DNA of 64,000 bases, taken from Paenibacillus sp. FSL R7-0273. Lineage in GTDB: Bacteria; Bacillota; Bacilli; Paenibacillales; Paenibacillaceae. Below are positions 17,306 through 26,131 of this stretch, piece by piece (positions within the stretch are counted from its first letter, which is position 1; every line of letters begins with the position of its first letter). The position numbers and the translations under genes were made by a program. A model generated the notes under the pieces. It ran no database searches. It was not told where the DNA came from and was given only the letters and a program-made list of their open reading frames with translations. The DNA lies in NCBI RefSeq assembly GCF_000758625.1, contig NZ_CP009283.1:323501-387500 (forward strand), in the 5' to 3' direction.

Positions 17306-17848
17306 ATGAAATTGATGTTTATCTCTGATATCCACGGCTCGCTGTACTGGCTGGAGAAGGCTCTGTCCAAGGCCGAAGAGGAGCAGCCGCATACGCTTGT
17401 TATTCTGGGTGATTTCTTGTATCACGGTCCCCGCAATCCGCTGCCGGAGGGATATGACCCGCAGGGGGTTGCCGCCCGGCTCAACGCCTACGGCAAATCA
17501 CTGGCTGCTGTACGCGGCAACTGCGATGCCGAGGTCGACCAGATGCTGCTGCAGTTCCCGATGATGGGTGATTATGTGCTGATCCTGCATGAAGGCCGGA
17601 AGATTTATGCCACCCACGGACACGGCTTCAGCATCGAACAGCTGCCGCCGCTGGCGCCGGGCGATGTTTTTATCCAGGGGCATACACATCTTCCGGTAGC
17701 TGACCTTAAGGAAGGCATTTATGTGCTGAATCCGGGCTCTATCTCATTGCCTAAAGAGGGTAATCCACATTCCTACGGCGTTCTCGCAGACGGGGTATTT
17801 ACGATCAGGGACTTTGACGGGGGGACTGTGAAGCAGATCAGGCTGTAA
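17306..17848 (+). CDS. yfcE: YfcE-type metallophosphodiesterase
   Basis: Calcineurin-fold phosphodiesterase of the YfcE/MJ0936 type, binding two metals. Metal ligands are visible in FISDIHG (residues 5-11), ILGDFLYHGPRN, VRGNCDAEVDQ, THGHG and IQGHTHLP. The family hydrolyses small phosphodiester substrates in vitro; the physiological substrate is not known. 180 residues, cytosolic. It has its own ribosome site after the gltD terminator and is closed by a strong hairpin. Confidence 0.92.
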   Translation: MKLMFISDIHGSLYWLEKALSKAEEEQPHTLVILGDFLYHGPRNPLPEGYDPQGVAARLNAYGKSLAAVRGNCDAEVDQMLLQFPMMGDYVLILHEGRKIYATHGHGFSIEQLPPLAPGDVFIQGHTHLPVADLKEGIYVLNPGSISLPKEGNPHSYGVLADGVFTIRDFDGGTVKQIRL

Positions 17849-17899
17849 AAGTCAGTCCGCTGCCAGCAACGGTGAGGGAAGCTGAGCCGTGCATGCCAG

Positions 17900-17942
17900 A
17901 CACAAAGAGGGAGCCGCATCATAACGCGGCTCCCTCTTGTGT
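17900..17942. terminator. Bidirectional terminator
   Basis: Arms around GAGGGAGCCGC and GCGGCTCCCTC extended by ACACAA/TTGTGT form a very stable hairpin between yfcE (+) and the receptor/peptide genes (-), with T-rich sequence on the plus side. Confidence 0.8.
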
Positions 17943-18010
17943 TCATTTTAAAGCAATTCTGCATCATCCAGCCGATGGCCGGATAGTGCATCAATAGAGT
18001 TTAAGTATAA

Positions 18011-18127
18011 TTAACCTCCCCAGCCGTGTGTAAGCGTCTGGAATATTACCTCAACTGCATTGCTGGTGGAGAACAGTACAATTGCCATACTAGTTAATGA
18101 CATCAATAAGGCCATCTTTCTTTTCAT
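18011..18127 (-). CDS. Candidate secreted pro-peptide paired with the RRNPP receptor
   Basis: Unannotated 38-codon gene read directly from the minus strand. It starts with MKRK, continues with a hydrophobic segment (residues 5-19), has a signal-peptidase-like SNA at 22-24, and ends in THGWGG. A GAGGTG site lies 10 bases before the ATG at 18127. The first 38 bases overlap the 3' end of the receptor gene in another frame. This is the layout of pheromone precursors: export signal, spacer, C-terminal active peptide. From memory, the Paenibacillus polymyxa Alo systems include a mature peptide of very similar form (xHGxGG). Internal in-frame ATGs exist, but only the 18127 start gives a proper signal peptide. 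Confidence 0.75.
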   Translation of the reverse strand: MKRKMALLMSLTSMAIVLFSTSNAVEVIFQTLTHGWGG

Positions 18128-19478
18128 TAATTCTGTACACCTCGCTCATTGAATTTGTATATCTCAGAATGTGCTCCGGCAAGGCGGACGGCCGGTATTT
18201 TTCGAAGATTCCGACACATCGGACGATGTTGGAGTCACTCTTTATAATAACAGATGATTCCAAACCCTCTAATAGATAATGAAAGCCAGCAGCAAAATTT
18301 TTATGTTTTAAATGATACAAAGCCAGCTCTGTCATGAACCGTGTATGCCTGTCACCGGTTAACTGCTGGGTGAACTTTCCAAGACGGCTCTGCTGTTTCC
18401 GATAGTCTCTGTGATTTCTAAAACGCTCCAGAATCTCATCGATTTCGAATTCGTAACGGTTGGCAGCCTGAATAATTTTGTACAGGGCCGATGGGATTTC
18501 ATTCTCCTTGTTCTCGATATAGCTGATGTATTCGGGCAGTACCTCAATCTCTCCGGACATTAGCCGATATAGATAGGTGTTAGCGTGGGCCCATTCCTGG
18601 AACTGCTCGACAACCTGCTGTTCTTCCTTGCTCAAAGGGGATTTCATCCAGCTAACATCACTATATAACGAAGTATAATATAGAGCCCTCTGGTATTCAC
18701 CGCGCTCATCGCAGACTCCGGCTTTGGATAGATTAGCATATAAAATATAGTAAATAAGCGGACGGCTCGGCTGCTTCTGCCTTGATTCCTTTTTGAGATG
18801 CTTATATTGCAGAGTGGCCTTCTGCCCGAGGAGCTCGGCCAGCTCATTAACCTTTTCCCAGCGGTGCATGGAGGCAAAGACATCAGCCAGATGCTTGAGC
18901 GCATCGAGCTGGTCGGCTTCGTCCAGACGCTCGACGTAAGGCTCAAATTGGTTGGCGGCGTGCAGATTGGCATCCTGGCTGTCGCCGAGTCCGATGACAA
19001 ACAATCTGTACCGGCAGAGAGCCAGTCGTTCAGAGTGCTGGAACCGTTCTCCTTCGGCGACGCTCTCGTACATCAGGGCGGCGGCGGCTGAACGGCCCTG
19101 GGAGAAAAGCTCCTCTGCCGTATCGAACAGCATAGGGGCATAAATTAGCTTGTCCATAATATGCTGCACGACCCGGTTAATGGAGTCCAGCTTGTTAAGC
19201 TCTGCGCAGCGCTGAAGCAGAGGGCCGATCCTCCGCCAGTCCGGTGCACCATTAATTATATAATTATCAACATACAGTTCATAAAAATACCCTTCAGGCA
19301 GATCCATAGCCAGGGTAATCCGGTCCAGCTGCTGCATGGCAATTGGACGGTGGCCTTGAATAACGTTGCTTAATGTGCCGGAATTCATTCCTGAGCGCGC
19401 GGCAAATTTAGATATGGTTAGAGCTTCACGCTTCATATAATCTTCAAGCTCTGCTAGGATCGTGGATGCAGCTTCCAA
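18090..19478 (-). CDS. RRNPP-type peptide-responsive regulator (HTH-TPR), AloR/AimR-like
   Basis: Cytosolic quorum-sensing receptor of the RRNPP class. Residues about 10-60 form an XRE helix-turn-helix (LTISKFAARSGMNSGTLSNV, then DRITLAMDLPEGYF). The remaining 400 residues are helical repeats of TPR type, which in this class bind a re-imported peptide. The TTG at 19478 is preceded by AAAGGTGG at good spacing; an ATG at 19523 lacks a site. 462 residues. A small secreted-peptide gene overlaps its stop. No phage genes are near, which argues for a chromosomal Alo-like system rather than a phage arbitrium system. Targets are unknown. Confidence 0.85.
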   Translation of the reverse strand: MEAASTILAELEDYMKREALTISKFAARSGMNSGTLSNVIQGHRPIAMQQLDRITLAMDLPEGYFYELYVDNYIINGAPDWRRIGPLLQRCAELNKLDSINRVVQHIMDKLIYAPMLFDTAEELFSQGRSAAAALMYESVAEGERFQHSERLALCRYRLFVIGLGDSQDANLHAANQFEPYVERLDEADQLDALKHLADVFASMHRWEKVNELAELLGQKATLQYKHLKKESRQKQPSRPLIYYILYANLSKAGVCDERGEYQRALYYTSLYSDVSWMKSPLSKEEQQVVEQFQEWAHANTYLYRLMSGEIEVLPEYISYIENKENEIPSALYKIIQAANRYEFEIDEILERFRNHRDYRKQQSRLGKFTQQLTGDRHTRFMTELALYHLKHKNFAAGFHYLLEGLESSVIIKSDSNIVRCVGIFEKYRPSALPEHILRYTNSMSEVYRINEKKDGLIDVIN

Positions 19479-19694
19479 ATGATGACCACCTTTCACGCTG
19501 TGGAACCGGTAATAAATATACATCTTCCAGTATTATGCAAAATGTAACATTGGTCAATATTAGAGTTAAGACGGATATGTGAAATCATGCAGATTTCTGC
19601 CAATTGAGCGTGTCCTTATATTATTGTATGATGGGTAAGGAGCTTTTTGCAGGGTCAAGCTGCTTCAAATTTAACTGACAGAGGTATCTAACGA

Positions 19695-20723
19695 ATGTAT
19701 CCAAAAGATATGAACTATACAATGCCGGCAGAATGGGAGCAGCATGAACGGACCTTCATCTCCTGGCCGGTGCAGGCATCCATGGTATTTCCGGACAACT
19801 ACAGATCCGTAAGCGAAGGCTATGCTGAAATTATAAAGGCTATTGCCGAGTTTGAGCCAGTTACAGTAATTGTAAATCCCGAAGAACTGGAAGCGGTAGA
19901 GGCTCTGGGGCTTGGTGCGAACGTTACGCTTCTTCCGGTCCGCCATAATGATGCCTGGCTGCGCGATAACGGTCCGACCTTTGTAGCAGCTGAAGACGGT
20001 AAGCTCGCCGGTGTGAACTGGAAGTTTAACGCCTGGGGCGGCAAATATATGCCTTGGGATCTTGATGATGAGGTAGCGCCGCAGATTCTTGAATCCCTGC
20101 AGGTGGAGCGCTTTGATGCGCCGCTTGTTATGGAGGGCGGATCGATCCACACCGATGGCGAAGGAACACTGATTACTACTGAGGAGTGCCTGCTGAATAC
20201 GAACCGCAACCCCGAGCTGAGCCGCCCGGAAATCGAGGAGTATGTGCGCCAGTTCACCGGGACAGAGTCTATTATCTGGCTGAAGCGCGGTCTCAGCGGT
20301 GATGAAACCGACGGCCATGTTGACAATATTGCCTGCTTCGCAGCACCGGGTAAGGTTATTATCCAGGTCTGTGATGATCCGCAGGACGAGAATTATGAGA
20401 TTACCCGGGAGAATCTGCGCATTCTGGAGCAAGCGGTAGACGCCAAGGGGCGGAAGCTGGAGATTATTCCGATTCAGCAGCCTCCGCGTGTGGACTATGA
20501 AGACAGCCGGCTGACGCTAAGCTATCTGAACTTCTACTTCGTCAACGGCGGCATTATTCTGCCGGTGTTCGGGGGGACAGCAGCAGAGACGGATAAGCTT
20601 GCCGAGCAGCAGCTTTCGGCCCTTTTCCCTGACCGAAGAATCCGTACAGTAAACGGTATGGCCGTAATCGGCGAAGGCGGAAATGTACACTGCACCACGC
20701 AGCAGATGCCTGCACGGAAATAA
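19695..20723 (+). CDS. aguA: Agmatine deiminase
   Basis: Hydrolyses agmatine to N-carbamoylputrescine and ammonia, the first step of the agmatine route to putrescine. Guanidino-modifying fold. Motifs include HERTFISWP near the N-terminus, NDAWLRDNGPTF, LVMEGGSIHTDGEGTLITTE, DETDGHVDN, and the catalytic Cys in GEGGNVHCTTQQMP close to the C-terminus. 342 residues, normal length. aguB follows after 26 bases, so the two steps are co-transcribed. Confidence 0.96.
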   Translation: MYPKDMNYTMPAEWEQHERTFISWPVQASMVFPDNYRSVSEGYAEIIKAIAEFEPVTVIVNPEELEAVEALGLGANVTLLPVRHNDAWLRDNGPTFVAAEDGKLAGVNWKFNAWGGKYMPWDLDDEVAPQILESLQVERFDAPLVMEGGSIHTDGEGTLITTEECLLNTNRNPELSRPEIEEYVRQFTGTESIIWLKRGLSGDETDGHVDNIACFAAPGKVIIQVCDDPQDENYEITRENLRILEQAVDAKGRKLEIIPIQQPPRVDYEDSRLTLSYLNFYFVNGGIILPVFGGTAAETDKLAEQQLSALFPDRRIRTVNGMAVIGEGGNVHCTTQQMPARK

Positions 20724-20749
20724 CTGAATTTTGCAAGGAGGACTGAATA

Positions 20750-21625
20750 GTGAGAAAAGTAAAAGTAGCCGCAACGCAAATGAGCTGTTCCGGTGACATT
20801 GATGAGAATATCCGCAAGGCAGAGGTTCTGGTGAGGGAAGCGGCAGCGCAGGGAGCCCAGATCATTCTGCTGCAGGAGCTGTTCGAGACCCCGTATTTCT
20901 GCCAGAAGGAGAAATCCGACTATTACGCGTATGCCACTGAGCTTGAGAGCAACAAGGCAGTGAATCACTTTAAAGCCGTTGCCAAAGAGCTGCAGGTGGT
21001 GCTGCCGATCAGCTTTTATGAGAAAAAGAACTACGCACGCTACAACTCACTGGCCGTTATCGATGCTGACGGTACAGTGCTGGGCAAATACCGCAAGAGC
21101 CATATTCCGGACGGGCCTGGATATGAGGAGAAATTCTACTTTAATCCCGGTGACACCGGCTTTAAGGTATGGAATACCCGCTATGCCAAAATCGGCGTAG
21201 GCGTCTGCTGGGATCAATGGTACCCGGAAGCGGCCCGCGTAATGAGCCTGATGGGCGCTGAAATTCTGTTCTACCCGACAGCCATCGGTTCTGAGCCGCA
21301 GGACGGCTCGATTGATTCGAAGGATCACTGGCAGACGTGCATGCTGGGGCATGCTGCGGCTAACCTGATTCCTGTCATTGCCTCCAACCGGATCGGCGAG
21401 GAGAGCGATGAGGAGTCCAGCATCAACTTCTACGGCTCGTCGTTCATTGCGGGACCGCAGGGCAACAAGATTGTTGAGGCCGGGCGCGATGAGCAGGCGG
21501 TGCTGGTCAGTGAATTTGATCTGGATGCGCTGGAGGTCGGCCGGATTGAGTGGGGCATCTTCCGTGACCGCCGTCCTGAGCTTTACCGGCTGATTGCTTC
21601 CTATGACGGGGATCTGACTTTTTAA
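20750..21625 (+). CDS. aguB: N-carbamoylputrescine amidase
   Basis: Nitrilase-superfamily amidase converting N-carbamoylputrescine to putrescine, carbon dioxide and ammonia; the step after aguA. The catalytic triad is visible: Glu in LLQELFETPYFC (about residue 43), Lys in KYRKSHIPDGPGYEEKFYF, and Cys in GVGVCWDQWYPEAAR. 291 residues. GTG start after AAGGAGG, 26 bases behind aguA. A terminator follows. Confidence 0.96.
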   Translation: MRKVKVAATQMSCSGDIDENIRKAEVLVREAAAQGAQIILLQELFETPYFCQKEKSDYYAYATELESNKAVNHFKAVAKELQVVLPISFYEKKNYARYNSLAVIDADGTVLGKYRKSHIPDGPGYEEKFYFNPGDTGFKVWNTRYAKIGVGVCWDQWYPEAARVMSLMGAEILFYPTAIGSEPQDGSIDSKDHWQTCMLGHAAANLIPVIASNRIGEESDEESSINFYGSSFIAGPQGNKIVEAGRDEQAVLVSEFDLDALEVGRIEWGIFRDRRPELYRLIASYDGDLTF

Positions 21626-21653
21626 CAGAAACAAAATATATTGTGAGGCTATG

Positions 21654-21682
21654 AGGCTATCTCTCCGGAGGTAGCCTTTTTT
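21654..21682 (+). terminator. Terminator after aguAB
   Basis: AGGCTATCT (21654-21662) pairs with AGGTAGCCT (21669-21677), one mismatch, followed by a T run. Confidence 0.75.
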
Positions 21683-21730
21683 GTGTTTTCAAGATTTTAA
21701 TAGGAAGAGAATTGTTTTCAACGGGAGTAA

Positions 21731-21769
21731 ATGTTACAAATTTTCGATAACATGTCATGTAACCTAACG
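21731..21769. promoter_or_regulatory. Overlapping dyads, one GlnR/TnrA-like, upstream of amino acid importer
   Basis: ATGTTA (21731-21736) and TAACAT (21748-21753) form a perfect dyad with an 11-base spacer. Overlapping it is TGTCATGTAACCTAACG (21753-21769), which fits the GlnR/TnrA box TGTNA-N7-TNACA except for the final base. Both lie just upstream of the promoter at 21787. Confidence 0.4.
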
Positions 21770-21786
21770 TATATGGGAAAAGTTAA

Positions 21787-21815
21787 TTGTCACCACTGCT
21801 TTAATCTGATAAAAT
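21787..21815 (+). promoter_or_regulatory. SigA-type promoter of the amino acid importer
   Basis: TTGTCA, a 17-base spacer and TAAAAT, about 40 bases before the binding-protein start. Confidence 0.65.
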
Positions 21816-21855
21816 CTCTTTAAGTATTTTTACAAAAAAGTAGGGGGATTGGAGT

Positions 21856-22671
21856 ATGGGGATCGGGAAGAAGTGGGCGATGTCAGCTTTAGCTGCATGT
21901 TTTATGTTAACGATGGCGGGCTGCGGCTCGAATAATGCTGCAGGCGGCAATGCGGCTGCGGGAGAGAGTATCAAAATTGCCACAGATGCAAGCTACGCGC
22001 CGATGGAGTATATGGATACGGATAAGATCAAGGGATTTGATATTGATTTCATCAAAGCGGTAATGGAAGAAGCGGGAGTGAAATACACCATTACCAATAC
22101 CGGCTGGGATACCATGCTCACAAGCGTACAGCAGGGAACGGAATATCAGGCCGGCGTATCCTCAGTATCCATTACAGATGAACGTAAGGAAACCTACGAT
22201 TATTCCATTCCTTATTTTGAATCCACCAATATGATCATGGTTAAGGAAGGCAGTGACATCAAGAGCGCGCTCGACCTGAAGGATAAGGTTGTGGCCGTAC
22301 AGGGTGCGACGACTGCTGATACTCTGATGAGCGATATTATGGGTGTCGACAACACTAACCTCAAGCGTTTTGACAGCAACGCGGTGGCCCTGATGGAGCT
22401 GAATGCCGGCGGTGCAGATGCAGTTGTTGCGGATATTGCAATTGTAAATGAATATATCAAGAACAATCCGAACGAGAAGCTGACAGGAATTCTGGACAAA
22501 GAGAACTTCGGCTCCGAGTACTACGGCGTACTGTATCCGAAGGGCAGCGAGTGGAAAGCAAAGCTGGACCCGGCTATCAAGACCGTTATCGAGAACGGCA
22601 AATATGCAGAGATCTACAAGGAATGGTTCGGTGAAGAGCCGGATACAGCTGCACTGCTGAGTGCGGAATAG
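21856..22671 (+). CDS. Polar amino acid ABC transporter substrate-binding lipoprotein
   Basis: Extracellular binding protein of the family 3 (glutamine/polar amino acid) type, anchored by lipid. Signal peptide with lipobox LTMAGC (Cys about residue 23), then the fold start IKIATDASYAPMEYMD, the DFIKAVMEEAG helix, and the hinge region VAVQGATTADTLM. 271 residues. It is the first gene of a binding protein-permease-ATPase importer. A terminator-like hairpin lies between it and the permease, which would give more binding protein than membrane parts. Glutamine is the likeliest ligand but unproven. Confidence 0.92.
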   Translation: MGIGKKWAMSALAACFMLTMAGCGSNNAAGGNAAAGESIKIATDASYAPMEYMDTDKIKGFDIDFIKAVMEEAGVKYTITNTGWDTMLTSVQQGTEYQAGVSSVSITDERKETYDYSIPYFESTNMIMVKEGSDIKSALDLKDKVVAVQGATTADTLMSDIMGVDNTNLKRFDSNAVALMELNAGGADAVVADIAIVNEYIKNNPNEKLTGILDKENFGSEYYGVLYPKGSEWKAKLDPAIKTVIENGKYAEIYKEWFGEEPDTAALLSAE

Positions 22672-22689
22672 GAAGCTCTGGTAAACATC

Positions 22690-22731
22690 AAAGCATGCGT
22701 AATGATTGCTATTGCGCATGCTTCTTTTTTT
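22690..22731 (+). terminator. Intra-operon terminator/attenuator hairpin
   Basis: AAGCATGCG (22691-22699) pairs with CGCATGCTT (22715-22723), followed by CT and a run of seven T residues. It lies 20 bases after the binding protein and 50 bases before its permease. Confidence 0.75.
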
Positions 22732-22781
22732 GAAAAGGATTATATAGAGAAGAAAGCAGCAGAAGAGAAGGGAAGAGTTCT

Positions 22782-23429
22782 ATGGATTTCAGATTTGACC
22801 TCATTGTTCATTATTTACCGGTCTTTTTAAGAGGGACGCTGTTTACGATCGGGGTATCTATTGTTTCCATCCTGATCGGCTCTGTTCTGGGTCTGGGTAT
22901 CGGATTCGGCAAAATGGCGCCAAGAGCCATTTACCGCTGGCCGTTTCATTTGTATATCAACTTTTTCCGGGGAACACCGCTGTATGTGCAGATTCTGATT
23001 GTACATTTCGGACTGATTCCGGCTTTTTACGGGACAACCAATGTTTTAATGACCTCGTTCATTGCGCTGTCACTGAATTCTGCCGCGTATTCTGCGGAGA
23101 TTTTCCGTGCAGGCATCCAGTCGATCGACCCCGGACAGCGTGAAGCGGCGTTATCACTTGGCATGAGCAAGTGGCAGGCTATGCGTTTCATTATTCTGCC
23201 GCAGGCCATTAAGCGAATGGTTCCGGCCTTCGGGAATGAGTTTATCGTTCTGGTTAAGGATTCCTCCCTGCTGGCCCTGGTGGCGGCACCTGAAATTATG
23301 TTCTGGAGCAACACCATGAAAGGCCAGTATTTGCGGATTTGGGAGCCGTATCTGACTGCTGCGCTTATCTACTTCGTCCTTACCTATTCCCTCAGCAAGC
23401 TGCTCAATTATATTGAACGGAAGGTGTAA
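22782..23429 (+). CDS. Amino acid ABC transporter permease (GlnP/HisM type)
   Basis: Inner-membrane permease subunit of the polar amino acid importer. Five membrane segments. The EAA loop that contacts the ATPase reads [37 protein letters not shown] is the usual family motif after the second segment. 215 residues. It ends 7 bases before the ATPase start. Confidence 0.94.
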   Translation: MDFRFDLIVHYLPVFLRGTLFTIGVSIVSILIGSVLGLGIGFGKMAPRAIYRWPFHLYINFFRGTPLYVQILIVHFGLIPAFYGTTNVLMTSFIALSLNSAAYSAEIFRAGIQSIDPGQREAALSLGMSKWQAMRFIILPQAIKRMVPAFGNEFIVLVKDSSLLALVAAPEIMFWSNTMKGQYLRIWEPYLTAALIYFVLTYSLSKLLNYIERKV

Positions 23430-23436
23430 CCTAAGT

Positions 23437-24168
23437 ATGGAGCCGATCATCAATGTACGACATTTAAACAAATTTTTTGGGGATCATCAGGTGCTGACAG
23501 ATATTAACGTTGATATTCACAGCCAGGAGGTTGTGGTCGTTATCGGACCGTCCGGCTCGGGAAAATCGACCTTACTGCGCTGCCTTAATCTGCTGGAGCA
23601 GCCGCAAAGCGGCGAGATTATCATTGAAGGCACTTCCTTGATGAACAAAAACACAAGGATTAACGATATCCGTACGGAGGTCGGGATGGTGTTCCAGCAG
23701 TTCAATCTGTTCCCGCACAAAACCGTGATCGAGAATATTATGCTTGCTCCGGTGCAGGTCCGTAAATGGCCTGAGGATAAAGCGCGCGAGAAGGCGCTGG
23801 AGCTGCTGCAGAAAGTCGGACTTAGTGAAAAGGCTGAGGTGTACCCGGCTTCGCTGTCAGGGGGACAGTCACAGCGGGTGGCGATTGCCCGGGCGCTGGC
23901 CATGGAACCGAAGATTATGCTCTTTGATGAGCCCACCTCGGCGCTGGACCCGGAAATGGTCGGCGAGGTGCTGGCCGTTATGAAGGATCTGGCCCGTGAG
24001 GGAATGACCATGGTTGTGGTTACGCATGAGATGGGCTTTGCCCGTGAAGTGGGAGACCGGGTCCTGTTCATGGAGCAGGGGGTTGTCGTGGAAGAAGGCG
24101 TGCCGGAGCAGCTGTTTGGCAGTCCTTCCCATGAGCGTACCCGTGAATTCCTCTCCAAGGTGCTGTGA
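23437..24168 (+). CDS. glnQ: Amino acid ABC transporter ATP-binding protein
   Basis: ATPase subunit driving the importer. Walker [11 protein letters not shown]-loop [11 protein letters not shown], signature [15 protein letters not shown], Walker [15 protein letters not shown], and H-loop VVTHEMGFA are all intact. Start placed at the ATG at 23437 (GGAAGGTG site in the end of the permease gene) rather than at an upstream ATG inside the permease; about 243 residues, the family norm. Third gene of the importer operon. Confidence 0.95.
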   Translation: MEPIINVRHLNKFFGDHQVLTDINVDIHSQEVVVVIGPSGSGKSTLLRCLNLLEQPQSGEIIIEGTSLMNKNTRINDIRTEVGMVFQQFNLFPHKTVIENIMLAPVQVRKWPEDKAREKALELLQKVGLSEKAEVYPASLSGGQSQRVAIARALAMEPKIMLFDEPTSALDPEMVGEVLAVMKDLAREGMTMVVVTHEMGFAREVGDRVLFMEQGVVVEEGVPEQLFGSPSHERTREFLSKVL

Positions 24169-24323
24169 AAATCTGGCAAACTAGAATATTGCTATTCAAT
24201 CGGTTATATTAGAATGGTAGGCTGAATGCCGAGGAATACAGCAAATATCTGTCGGAATGACGGAGAGGAGGCTCTCTGCTATCTTTTGTTTATCATCATT
24301 TAACATGATAGAAGGAGAATACG

Positions 24324-24770
24324 ATGAGCACATTCAAAAATTGGCTGAACACGACTAAAAGCGGATTGACCGAGCAGGTTAAAAAATTTAAAAATAAAGA
24401 CTTTATGAATGCGGTGGTTGCAGGCTGCGCCCTGGTAGCTGCAGCTGACGGCAAGATTGAGGAAGCCGAGAAGAACAAGATGGCCGGTTATATGAACCTC
24501 AGCAATGAGCTTAAGGTGTTTGACATGAGAGAGGTCATCACCCAATTTAACTTCTATGTCAGCAATTTTGATTTCTCTCCGGAAATCGGAAAGCAGGAAG
24601 CGCTGAAGGCCATAGCCAAATTCAGCGGCAAGCCTGAGGTCGGCCGTGTTATTGTCGGCGTCTGCTCTGCGATCGGTGCGGCTGACGGTGATTTTGACGA
24701 GCATGAGAAGGCAATTGTCCGTCATATCTGCGGTGTGCTGGGGCTTAACCCGGGTGAATTCAGCCTTTAA
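24324..24770 (+). CDS. terB: TerB-family tellurite resistance protein
   Basis: All-helical cytosolic TerB protein of 148 residues with two related halves, each carrying an acidic metal-binding-type loop (AAADGKIEEAEK and AADGDFDEHEKAIV). It opens a cluster of Ter genes. In described Ter systems TerB bridges TerD-type proteins and membrane TerC. A separate ECF-type promoter lies between this gene and the first terD, so terB may be transcribed on its own as well. Confidence 0.93.
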   Translation: MSTFKNWLNTTKSGLTEQVKKFKNKDFMNAVVAGCALVAAADGKIEEAEKNKMAGYMNLSNELKVFDMREVITQFNFYVSNFDFSPEIGKQEALKAIAKFSGKPEVGRVIVGVCSAIGAADGDFDEHEKAIVRHICGVLGLNPGEFSL

Positions 24771-24797
24771 GAGTTGCAGATATTTACTGAAGAATGG

Positions 24798-24825
24798 TGA
24801 AACGAAACGGGGTTTAGCCCGTATC
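24798..24825 (+). promoter_or_regulatory. ECF sigma (SigW-type) promoter in front of the terD genes
   Basis: TGAAAC at 24798-24803, exactly 16 bases, then CGTATC at 24820-24825. This matches the B. subtilis SigW consensus TGAAAC-N16-CGTA. The homologous yceC-yceH operon of B. subtilis is known to be read by ECF sigma factors. Confidence 0.7.
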
Positions 24826-24892
24826 ACTGATAGAACATCCTCATGCTAGACTTGCAGGCTGTAATTTTTATTGGGAACGGAGGTATTTTAAG

Positions 24893-25489
24893 TTGGCTGG
24901 AATTAATCTCGTAAAAGGACAGAAGATTGATCTGACTAAAGGAAATGCCGGACTGACTAATGTTGTTGTAGGTCTGGGCTGGGACCCGGCTGAGCCTGCC
25001 CGCGGCTTCTTCGGTGTGAAGAAACAGGCCAATGTGGACTGTGATGCTTCGGCCATCCTGCTCAGCGAGGGCGGCAAGCTGCTGAACAAGACGAACCTGG
25101 TATGCTTCCACAACAAACAGAATCCCAATAATTCGGTTGTTCATTCAGGAGATAACCTGACCGGCGACGGCGACGGTGATGACGAGCAGATCAAGGTTAA
25201 TCTGAAGGCGGTTCCTGCGGATGTGCACCGGGTGCTCGTGGTGGTTAACATTTATGATGCGGTTAACCGCAAGCAGGATTTCGGAATGATCAAATCCGCG
25301 TATATCCGGATTATCAACGGAGCCGGCGGCAGTGAGCTTGTACGGTTTAATCTGACTGATAATTACACAGGCTTTACGGCGCTTATTTGCGGGGAGCTCT
25401 ACCGCCACGGTGACGAATGGAAATTCGCGGCGATCGGCGAAGGAGCCCATGCAGCACATATTAACCAGCTGGCTGAACGCTACATTTAA
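24893..25489 (+). CDS. TerD-family protein (copy 1)
   Basis: Calcium-binding TerD beta-sandwich protein. It shows the family opening [20 protein letters not shown], and the calcium site region GDNLTGDGDGDDEQIKVNL. It differs from the next two copies by an insert (PARGFFGVKKQANVDCDASA) in place of the usual GGKDFDLD, so it is the most diverged. TTG start after CGGAGG. Acts in the cytosol, probably at the membrane with TerC. First gene after the ECF-type promoter. Confidence 0.92.
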   Translation: MAGINLVKGQKIDLTKGNAGLTNVVVGLGWDPAEPARGFFGVKKQANVDCDASAILLSEGGKLLNKTNLVCFHNKQNPNNSVVHSGDNLTGDGDGDDEQIKVNLKAVPADVHRVLVVVNIYDAVNRKQDFGMIKSAYIRIINGAGGSELVRFNLTDNYTGFTALICGELYRHGDEWKFAAIGEGAHAAHINQLAERYI

Positions 25490-25533
25490 TCAATGAAAGC
25501 TAACTAATCCTAATAGAAGAGAGGTTATTTATA

Positions 25534-26109
25534 ATGGCAATTAACTTATCCAAAGGGCAAAAAATCGATCTGACCAAAACAAATCCGGGCCTGTCCAAGA
25601 TTAAAGTGGGTCTCGGCTGGGATACCAACAAATATGACGGCGGTAAAGATTTTGACCTTGACGTTTCCGTGTTCCTGACCAATGCAAACGGTAAAGTGGA
25701 TAAGGAAACCAACTTCATCTTCTTTAATAACAAGCAGAACGAGAACGGCTCTGTTGTTCATGCCGGTGACAACCGTACAGGCGAAGGCGACGGAGACGAT
25801 GAAGTGATTGATATCGACCTGAAGAGCATCCCTGCGGATGTGGAGAAGGTAGCTTTCACGATTACAATCTATGAAGCTGAGCAGAGAAGCCAGAATTTCG
25901 GACAGGTTTCCCGTTCTTACGTGCGTATCGTGAACGAAGAAAGCAATGTAGAGCTGATCCGTTTTGACCTCGGCGAGGATTTCTCCGTTGAAACCGGAGT
26001 TGTTGTAGGTGAGCTGTACCGTAATGCCGGCGAATGGAAATTCAGTGCGATCGGCAGCGGCTACAAGGACGGTCTGGCCGGCCTTACCCGTGACTACGGT
26101 CTGCAATAA
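25534..26109 (+). CDS. terD: TerD-family protein (copy 2)
   Basis: Canonical TerD protein of 191 residues: [39 protein letters not shown], and the acidic calcium-binding stretch [19 protein letters not shown]. Close in sequence to copies 1 and 3, showing tandem duplication. Good AGAGAGG ribosome site. Central part of the Ter operon. Confidence 0.95.
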   Translation: MAINLSKGQKIDLTKTNPGLSKIKVGLGWDTNKYDGGKDFDLDVSVFLTNANGKVDKETNFIFFNNKQNENGSVVHAGDNRTGEGDGDDEVIDIDLKSIPADVEKVAFTITIYEAEQRSQNFGQVSRSYVRIVNEESNVELIRFDLGEDFSVETGVVVGELYRNAGEWKFSAIGSGYKDGLAGLTRDYGLQ

Positions 26110-26131
26110 AACAGGAAAGAGGGTTTAGCCA

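Noticed and set aside
18011..19478. Phage arbitrium (AimR/AimP) system
   Set aside because: Receptor and peptide layout fit, but no integrase, repressor or structural phage genes are nearby; neighbours are housekeeping genes.
19696..20723. Arginine deiminase pathway gene
   Set aside because: The C-terminal GNVHCTTQQMP motif and the adjacent carbamoylputrescine amidase identify agmatine deiminase.
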